DNA from: Utricularia gibba
Lineage: Eukaryota > Streptophyta > Magnoliopsida > Lamiales > Lentibulariaceae
Length of the DNA: 64,000 bases
NCBI GenBank assembly: GCA_002189035.1
Contig: NEEC01000016.1
Span: forward strand, 2,565,001 to 2,629,000
Direction: 5' to 3'
Under the pieces are notes generated by a model. That model was not told the origin of the DNA and did no database searches. It worked only from the letters and a program-made list of their open reading frames with translations. Shown piece by piece: positions 55,501 to 64,000 of the stretch. A program made the position numbers and the translations under genes. The stretch's first letter is position 1. Every line of letters starts with the position of its first letter.

Positions 55501-58500
55501 TCTTTGCCGGGCTACAATGACTTTACGCTCGAGCCTGGTACGACGTATGGGAAGATTCGAGTGCCCCCGAGAGCGTCTCCACAAGTATAAAGCGTGTTGT
55601 TGAAAAAACCGTGTTGGGTGCACGTGACATCCTAATTTCAACAAATGTGTCACGATTTTCGCCGAGTGGGACCAGAGTGGGCTCATCAGCCAGACCGAAC
55701 CCGGGCCCAAGCCAAGGGCCCCTCGAGAGCGCCCCCACAAAACTAGATGGTGTTCCACGAAAAAAAATTAGGCGGCTCGTGATAACCCAACGCTAAGAAA
55801 TGCATCCCTTTTTTTCGCCGGGCTAAAACTGACTTTGGGCTCATGCCCGGCGCGACCCCCAGCCCGTGTGCATACGCAGCAGCACCACGAGGCCACATGG
55901 GCTTGGTTAATGCCCGCGTGCTCGAGCAGCAGCCACAAGGCCATACGGCCGTGGAAAAAAAGAAAACAACCATAAAATACAATAAGCCAAAAATAAAAAA
56001 TAAAATTGATAAACCCTTGGTTCGGTTCGGGCCCAATCAAAACCCGTAGGGTTTAACCCGTTCGGGTTGAACAGAAAGACAACCCCATGGGTCATGCAAA
56101 CTGTAATACCCAGAATTTCATCGGGTTGGGTCCGAACCTGAATGGATCCAACCCAGGCCCATCTCTAATCATAATCATATGATATAGGTTTATTAAATTA
56201 TAAATAATTGAAATACATTATTTATTAAACCGTAGGATAACTGTGAAAGCTTCTTTGACTTAATTATTACCATTTGATCCTCAGTTGTACTTTGGATGGA
56301 GTGTGTATTTTTACTTTAGTCAATTTAATTAGCATTCGATCCTTGGTTATGATTCAGATCATATTTGCTATTTTTTTACTTTAAATATTTTTATTATCAT
56401 TCGATCCTTAAGTATAATGCGGATCGAGCGCGTATTTTTTATTTTAATATTTTTTATTAGCATTCGAACGTTAGGTATGCTGCGGATCGAGCGTATATTT
56501 TTCACTCTCATATTTTTATTAGCCTTAGATCCTTAGGTATACTTTGGATCGAGTGCATATTCATTTATTTTAAATCTTAATTAGCGTTCCACCGTTAGGA
56601 GCAATTTAGAACGTGTATACATTACAATGCCATGCCACACGGGCGTGGTTTACGCACAACCCACGCCCGTGTGCCCTTGCAATGTAAACACGCTCCACAT
56701 TGCTCCTAAGGATCGAGCGTTAACACAAGTTTCAAGTAAACCATCTCCACTCGATCCGAATCATGTCTAAAGACCGAAAGCCAATAAAAATATTAAAATA
56801 AAAAATATACGCTCGATCCGCATCATATCTTAGAATCGAATGCAAATAGAATCGTTCAAATAAAAATATACACACTCGATTGGAATCTTAACCAAGGATC
56901 GAATGCTAATTAAAATGATTAAAATAAAAATGCACACTCCATCCAAAGTATAACTAAGGGTCGAATGCTAATAAAATTAAAAACTAAGAAACTTTCACAT
57001 GTAGTATATGCTTTAATAACTAACGTATTTACATTATTTATATTTTAATAAACATATATCACATGATTATAAAAATATTTTTTTTGTCATTGTAGAAAGC
57101 TCATCACGCCACGCACACCACCCTGGAGAGGTTTCAACAGCTGTTATGAACTCACAACCCCTTGCTCAGCAGATTCAGTAAAATTCTCTAACACTTGGGC
57201 TTCCAACGGATCATATCCCATATTCATTCATACGAAATTGTGCAAGAATAATGTGACTTTGAGTTTGAACTAGATAGTAGGACGCTGATCGAAGAATGGC
57301 CCATCGAGTCTCTAAAATTGGCCGTCCTCGCTCAACAAATGTGGGGTGCACGTGACATCCCAATTTCAACAAATGCATCATGATTTTCGTCGAGTGGGCC
57401 CATGAGCCCGTCCGAACCCGGGGCCCGGGCCAAGGGCCCCTCGAGAGCGCCCGCCTCAATACGAGGAGGTGTTCCTTCAAAAACCATATACGCGTCTCGT
57501 CACAACCCAACGTTAATAAATGCATCACTTTTTTTGGCGCGCTACTGCTGACTTTGGCCTGAGTTCGGCACGACCTCCGGCTCGATCAGGGTGCCCCACC
57601 GAGAGCTCCTCCTTAAGTATAAAGTGTGTTGTTGAAAAAAACCGTGTGCGGTTCTCGTGACATCCTAACTTCAACAAATGCATCACGATTTTCGTCGAGT
57701 CGGACGGGACCGGGCTCCCGGGGCCCGGACGAGGCGCAGCGCCCGCTCCCCTCCCCCCAAAACTAGAAGGTGTTCCATGGAAAACCATTTAGGCGGCTCG
57801 TGACAACCCAAAGTTAATAAATGCATCACTTTCTTTGCCGGGCTACAATGACTTTACGCTCGAGCCTGGTACGACGTATGGGAAGATTCGAGTGCCCCCG
57901 AGAGCGTCTCCACAAGTATAAAGCGTGTTGTTGAAAAAACCGTGTTGGGTGCACGTGACATCCTAATTTCAACAAATGTGTCACGATTTTCGCCGAGTGG
58001 GACCAGAGTGGGCTCATCAGCCAGACCGAACCCGGGGCCCAAGCCAAGGGCCCCTCGAGAGCGCCCCCCACAAAACTAGATGGTGTTCCACGAAAAAAAA
58101 TTAGGCGGCTCGTGATAACCCAACGCTAAGAAATGCATCCCTTTTTTCGCCGGGCTAAAACTGACTTTGGGCTCATGCCCGGCGCGACCCCCAGCCCGTG
58201 TGCATACGCAGCAGCACCACGAGGCCACATGGGCTTGGTTAATGCCCGCGTGCTCGAGCAGCAGCCACAAGGCCATACGGCCGTGGAAAAAAAGAAAACA
58301 ACCATAAATACAATAAGCCAAAAATAAAAAATAAAATTGATAAACCCTTGGTTCGGTTCGGGCCCAATCAAAACCCGTAGGGTTTAACCCGTTCGGGTTG
58401 AACAGAAAGACAACCCCATGGGTCATGCAAACTGTAATACCCAGAATTTCATCGGGTTGGGTCCGAACCTGAATGGATCCAACCCAGGCCCATCTCTAAT

Positions 58501-61500
58501 CATAATCATATGATATAGGTTTATTAAATTATAAATAATTGAAATACATTATTTATTAAACCGTAGGATAACTGTGAAAGCTTCTTTGACTTAATTATTA
58601 CCATTTGATCCTCAGTTGTACTTTGGATGGAGTGTGTATTTTTACTTTAGTCAATTTAATTAGCATTCGATCCTTGGTTATGATTCAGATCATATTTGCT
58701 ATTTTTTACTTTAAATATTTTTATTATCATTCGATCCTTAAGTATAATGCGGATCGAGCGCGTATTTTTTATTTTAATATTTTTTATTAGCATTCGAACG
58801 TTAGGTATGCTGCGGATCGAGCGTATATTTTTCACTCTCATATTTTTATTAGCCTTAGATCCTTAGGTATACTTTGGATCGAGTGCATATTCATTTATTT
58901 TAAATCTTAATTAGCGTTCCACCGTTAGGAGCAATTTAGAACGTGTATACATTACAATGCCATGCCACACGGGCGTGGTTTACGCACAACCCACGCCCGT
59001 GTGCCCTTGCAATGTAAACACGCTCCACATTGCTCCTAAGGATCGAGCGTTAACACAAGTTTCAAGTAAACCATCTCCACTCGATCCGAATCATGTCTAA
59101 AGACCGAAAGCCAATAAAAATATTAAAATAAAAAATATACGCTCGATCCGCATCATATCTTAGAATCGAATGCAAATAGAATCGTTCAAATAAAAAATAC
59201 ACTCGATTGGAATCTTAACCAAGGATCGAATGCTAATTAAAATGATTAAAATAAAAATGCACACTCCATCCAAAGTATAACTAAGGGTCGAATGCTAATA
59301 AAATTAAAAACTAAGAAACTTTCACATGTAGTATATGCTTTAATAACTAACGTATTTACATTATTTATATTTTAATAAACATATATCACATGATTATAAA
59401 AATATTTTTTTTGTCATTGTAGAAAGCTCATCACGCCACGCACACCACCCTGGAGAGGTTTCAACAGCTGTTATGAACTCACAACCCCTTGCTCAGCAGA
59501 TTCAGTAAAATTCTCTAACACTTGGGCTTCCAACGGATCATATCCCATATTCATTCATACGAAATTGTGCAAGAATAATGTGACTTTGAGTTTGAACTAG
59601 ATAGTAGGACGCTGATCGAAGAATGGCCCATCGAGTCTCTAAAATTGGCCGTCCTCGCTCAACAAATGTGGGGTGCACGTGACATCCCAATTTCAACAAA
59701 TGCATCATGATTTTCGTCGAGTGGGCCCATGAGCCCGTCCGAACCGGGGCCCGGGCCAAGGGCCCCTCGAGAGCGCCCGCCTCAATACGAGGAGGTGTTC
59801 CTTCAAAAACCATATACGCGTCTCGTCACAACCCAACGTTAATAAATGCATCACTTTTTTTGGCGCGCTACTGCTGACTTTGGGCCTGAGTTCGGCACGA
59901 CCTCCGGCTCGATCAGGGTGCCCCCGAGAGCTCCTCCTTAAGTATAAAGTGTGTTGTTGAAAAAAACCGTGTGCGGTTCTCGTGACATCCTAACTTCAAC
60001 AAATGCATCACGATTTTCGTCGAGTCGGACGGGACCGGGCTCCCGGGGCCGGACGAGGCGCAGCGCCCGCTCCCCTCCCCCCCAAAACTAGAAGGTGTTC
60101 CATGGAAAACCATTTAGGCGGCTCGTGACAACCCAAAGTTAATAAATGCATCACTTTCTTTGCCGGGCTACAATGACTTTACGCTCGAGCCTGGTACGAC
60201 GTATGGGAAGATTCGAGTGCCCCCCGAGAGCGTCTCCACAAGTATAAAGCGTGTTGTTGAAAAAACCGTGTTGGGTGCACGTGACATCCTAATTTCAACA
60301 AATGTGTCACGATTTTCGCCGAGTGGGACCAGAGTGGGCTCATCAGCCAGACCGAACCCGGGGCCCAAGCCAAGGGCCCCTCGAGAGCGCCCCCCACAAA
60401 ACTAGATGGTGTTCCACGAAAAAAAATTAGGCGGCTCGTGATAACCCAACGCTAAGAAATGCATCCCTTTTTTCGCCGGGCTAAAACTGACTTTGGGCTC
60501 ATGCCCGGCGCGACCCCCAGCCCGTGTGCATACGCAGCAGCACACGAGGCCACATGGGCTTGGTTAATGCCCGCGTGCTCGAGCAGCAGCCACAAGGCCA
60601 TACGGCCGTGGAAAAAAGAAAAACAACCATAAAATACAATAAGCCAAAAATAAAAAATAAAATTGATAAACCCTTGGTTCGGTTCGGGCCCAATCAAAAC
60701 CCGTAGGGTTTAACCCGTTCGGGTTGAACAGAAAGACAACCCCATGGGTCATGCAAACTGTAATACCCAGAATTTCATCGGGTTGGGTCCGAACCTGAAT
60801 GGATCCAACCCAGGCCCATCTCTAATCATAATCATATGATATAGGTTTATTAAATTATAAATAATTGAAATACATTATTTATTAAACCGTAGGATAACTG
60901 TGAAAGCTTCTTTGACTTAATTATTACCATTTGATCCTCAGTTGTACTTTGGATGGAGTGTGTATTTTTACTTTAGTCAATTTAATTAGCATTCGATCCT
61001 TGGTTATGATTCAGATCATATTTGCTATTTTTTTACTTTAAATATTTTTATTATCATTCGATCCTTAAGTATAATGCGGATCGAGCGCGTATTTTTTATT
61101 TTAATATTTTTTATTAGCATTCGAACGTTAGGTATGCTGCGGATCGAGCGTATATTTTTCACTCTCATATTTTTATTAGCCTTAGATCCTTAGGTATACT
61201 TTGGATCGAGTGCATATTCATTTATTTTAAATCTTAATTAGCGTTCCACCGTTAGGAGCAATTTAGAACGTGTATACATTACAATGCCATGCCACACGGG
61301 CGTGGTTTACGCACAACCCACGCCCGTGTGCCCTTGCAATGTAAACACGCTCCACATTGCTCCTAAGGATCGAGCGTTAACACAAGTTTCAAGTAAACCA
61401 TCTCCACTCGATCCGAATCATGTCTAAAGACCGAAAGCCAATAAAAATATTAAAATAAAAAATATACGCTCGATCCGCATCATATCTTAGAATCGAATGC

Positions 61501-64000
61501 AAATAGAATCGTTCAAATAAAAAATATACACTCGATTGGAATCTTAACCAAGGATCGAATGCTAATTAAAATGATTAAAATAAAAATGCACACTCCATCC
61601 AAAGTATAACTAAGGGTCGAATGCTAATAAAATTAAAAACTAAGAAACTTTCACATGTAGTATATGCTTTAATAACTAACGTATTTACATTATTATATTT
61701 TAATAAACATATCACATGATTATAAAAATATTTTTTTTGTCATTGTAGAAAGCTCATCACGCCACGCACACCACCCTGGAGAGGTTTCAACAGCTGTTAT
61801 GAACTCACAACCCCTTGCTCAGCAGATTCAGTAAAATTCTCTAACACTTGGGCTTCCAACGGATCATATCCCATATTCATTCATACGAAATTGTGCAAGA
61901 ATAATGTGACTTTGAGTTTGAACTAGATAGTAGGACGCTGATCGAAGAATGGCCCATCGAGTCTCTAAAATTGGCCGTCCTCGCTCAACAAATGTGGGGT
62001 GCACGTGACATCCCAATTTCAACAAATGCATCATGATTTTCGTCGAGTGGGCCCATGAGCCCGTCCGAACCCGGGGCCCGGGCCAAGGGCCCCTCGAGAG
62101 CGCCCGCCTCAATACGAGGAGGTGTTCCTTCAAAAACCATATACGCGTCTCGTCACAACCCAACGTTAATAAATGCATCACTTTTTTTGGCGCGCTACTG
62201 CTGACTTTGGGCCTGAGTTCGGCACGACCTCCGGCTCGATCAGGGTGCCCCACCGAGAGCTCCTCCTTAAGTATAAAGTGTGTTGTTGAAAAAAACCGTG
62301 TGCGGTTCTCGTGACATCCTAACTTCAACAAATGCATCACGATTTTCGTCGAGTCGGACGGGACCGGGCTCCCGGGGCCCGGACGAGGCGCAGCGCCCGC
62401 TCCCCTCCCCCCAAAACTAGAAGGTGTTCCATGGAAAACCATTTAGGCGGCTCGTGACAACCCAAAGTTAATAAATGCATCACTTTCTTTGCCGGGCTAC
62501 AATGACTTTACGCTCGAGCCTGGTACGACGTATGGGAAGATTCGAGTGCCCCCCGAGAGCGTCTCCACAAGTATAAAGCGTGTTGTTGAAAAAACCGTGT
62601 TGGGTGCACGTGACATCCTAATTTCAACAAATGTGTCACGATTTTCGCCGAGTGGGACCAGAGTGGGCTCATCAGCCAGACCGAACCCGGGGCCCAAGCC
62701 AAGGGCCCCTCGAGAGCGCCCCCCACAAAACTAGATGGTGTTCCACGAAAAAAAATTAGGCGGCTCGTGATAACCCAACGCTAAGAAATGCATCCCTTTT
62801 TTCGCCGGGCTAAAACTGACTTTGGGCTCATGCCCGGCGCGACCCCCAGCCCGTGTGCATACGCAGCAGCACCACGAGGCCACATGGGCTTGGTTAATGC
62901 CCGCGTGCTCGAGCAGCAGCCACAAGGCCATACGGCCGTGGAAAAAAGAAAAACAACCATAAAATACAATAAGCCAAAAATAAAAATAAAATTGATAAAC
63001 CCTTGGTTCGGTTCGGGCCCAATCAAAACCCGTAGGGTTTAACCCGTTCGGGTTGAACAGAAAGACAACCCCATGGGTCATGCAAACTGTAATACCCAGA
63101 ATTCATCGGGTTGGGTCCGAACCTGAATGGATCCAACCCAGGCCCATCTCTAATCATAATCATATGATATAGGTTTATTAAATTATAAATAATTGAAATA
63201 CATTATTTATTAAACCGTAGGATAACTGTGAAAGCTTCTTTGACTTAATTTACCATTTGATCCTCAGTTGTACTTTGGATGGAGTGTGTATTTTTACTTT
63301 AGTCAATTTAATTAGCATTCGATCCTTGGTTATGATTCAGATCATATTTGCTATTTTTTTACTTTAAATATTTTTATTATCATTCGATCCTTAAGTATAA
63401 TGCGGATCGAGCGCGTATTTTTTATTTTAATATTTTTTATTAGCATTCGAACGTTAGGTATGCTGCGGATCGAGCGTATTTTTTCACTCTCATATTTTTA
63501 TTAGCCTTAGATCCTTAGGTATACTTTGGATCGAGTGCATATTCATTTATTTTAAATCTTAATTAGCGTTCCACCGTTAGGAGCAATTTAGAACGTGTAT
63601 ACATTACAATGCCATGCCACGGGGCGTGGTTTACGCACAACCCACGCCCGTGTGCCCTTGCAATGTAAACACGCTCCACATTGCTCCTAAGGATCGAGCG
63701 TTAACACAAGTTTCAAGTAAACCATCTCCACTCGATCCGAATCATGTCTAAAGACCGAAAGCCAATAAAAAATTAAAAATAAAAAATATACGCTCGATCC
63801 GCATCATATCTTAGAATCGAATGCAAATAGAATCGTTCAAATAAAAAATATACACTCGATTGGAATCTTAACCAAGGATCGAATGCTAATTAAAATGATT
63901 AAAATAAAAATGCACACTCCATCCAAAGTATAACTAAGGGTCGAATGCTAATAAATTAAAAACTAAGAAACTTTCACATGTAGTATATGCTTTAATAACT
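52501..64000 (+). repeat. array monomers 6-10, second sequence subtype
   Basis: From this point every monomer has GGCCTGAGTTCGG, CCGGCTCGATC, AAAAACCGTGTGCGG and GTTCCACGAAAAA, where monomers 1-5 have GGCCCGAGTT, CCGGCCCGATC, AAAAACGGTGTGCGG and GTTCCATGAAAAA. Monomer 10 is cut by the window end. Confidence 0.88.

Larger units (their letters stand above)
40372..64000 (+). repeat. tandem array of a complex satellite of about 2.33 kb
   Basis: The landmark ACCCCTTGCTCAGCAG occurs at 40501, 42961, 45266, 47596, 49928, 52501, 54834, 57157, 59484 and 61810. Spacings are 2460, 2305, 2330, 2332, 2573, 2333, 2323, 2327 and 2326. The array starts partway through a monomer right after the Tat LTR and runs off the window, so its full length is unknown. 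Monomers look well above 95 percent identical by eye except the first two. Open frames in the GC-rich part differ in length between monomers because of 1-2 bp indels in C and A runs, so the array is judged non-coding. Confidence 0.97.

Noticed and set aside
40372-64000. rDNA intergenic spacer
   Set aside because: A kilobase-scale tandem with subrepeats resembles an IGS, but no 18S, 5.8S, 25S or 5S sequence is present anywhere in ten monomers.
40372-64000. CRISPR-like array
   Set aside because: The regular boxes are about 150 bp apart within a eukaryotic satellite; there are no short direct repeats with unique spacers and no cas genes.
1-64000. tRNA genes
   Set aside because: The only tRNA-related sequences seen are the 12-bp primer-binding sites of the copia copies; no cloverleaf was found by eye.

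Overview
The window looks like repeat-rich nuclear DNA of a flowering plant, probably a eudicot. The evidence is a spliced nucleolar protein gene with AT-rich GT-AG introns, Ty1/copia elements with the initiator-Met tRNA primer site, three kinds of Ty3/gypsy element (two Athila-like pol families plus a Tat-like family with an antisense ORF), long LTR fragments and a 2.3-kb tandem satellite. No rRNA, tRNA, CRISPR or bacterial gene organisation was seen. Species cannot be named from the sequence alone.

Layout. 1-4401: 3' part of a + strand copia element with a damaged integrase and a 3' LTR lacking its TATA box. 4402-8395: degraded + strand gypsy polyprotein (gag end, PR, RT, RNase H, INT). 8395-12747: a - strand Tat-like gypsy remnant with LTR, antisense ORF, integrase and RNase H, split by LTR-derived DNA. 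12748-16339: an inverted, diverged relative of the satellite monomer, invaded by about 1.2-kb LTRs. 16343-19402: a - strand Athila-type ORF1 between two LTR-like repeats. 19405-29230: a - strand gypsy element whose RT to INT interval is replaced by a 4.8-kb head-to-head palindrome of copia DNA (21160-25944). 29231-32535: Tat LTR, another dispersed satellite relative and a third about 1.2-kb LTR. 32536-34021: AT-rich DNA with nothing recognised.

34022-36694 is the one host gene I can support: an apparently intact eight-exon NOP56 gene (box C/D snoRNP core) on the - strand. Only about 145 bp separate its ATG from a Tat-like fragment (36841-40365), and its last exon runs into repeat-like sequence. 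From 40372 to the window end there are about ten copies of a complex satellite of roughly 2.33 kb. Each copy has six related boxes about 150 bp apart, a GC-rich linker, an imperfect palindrome of about 0.9 kb built from degenerate 62-bp units around a GC hairpin, and a segment of about 240 bp absent from the two dispersed relatives.

Most unusual items: the copia palindrome, whose two inward-facing LTR promoters could make hairpin RNA; the nested satellite and its dispersed relatives; three related LTRs abutting the same short motif of the satellite hairpin; a 10-bp palindrome, CTTGCGCAAG, scattered through one gypsy element in more than one reading frame; and a Tat antisense ORF with its own TATA box in two copies. 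Percentages and homologies come from reading by eye, not from alignment software.
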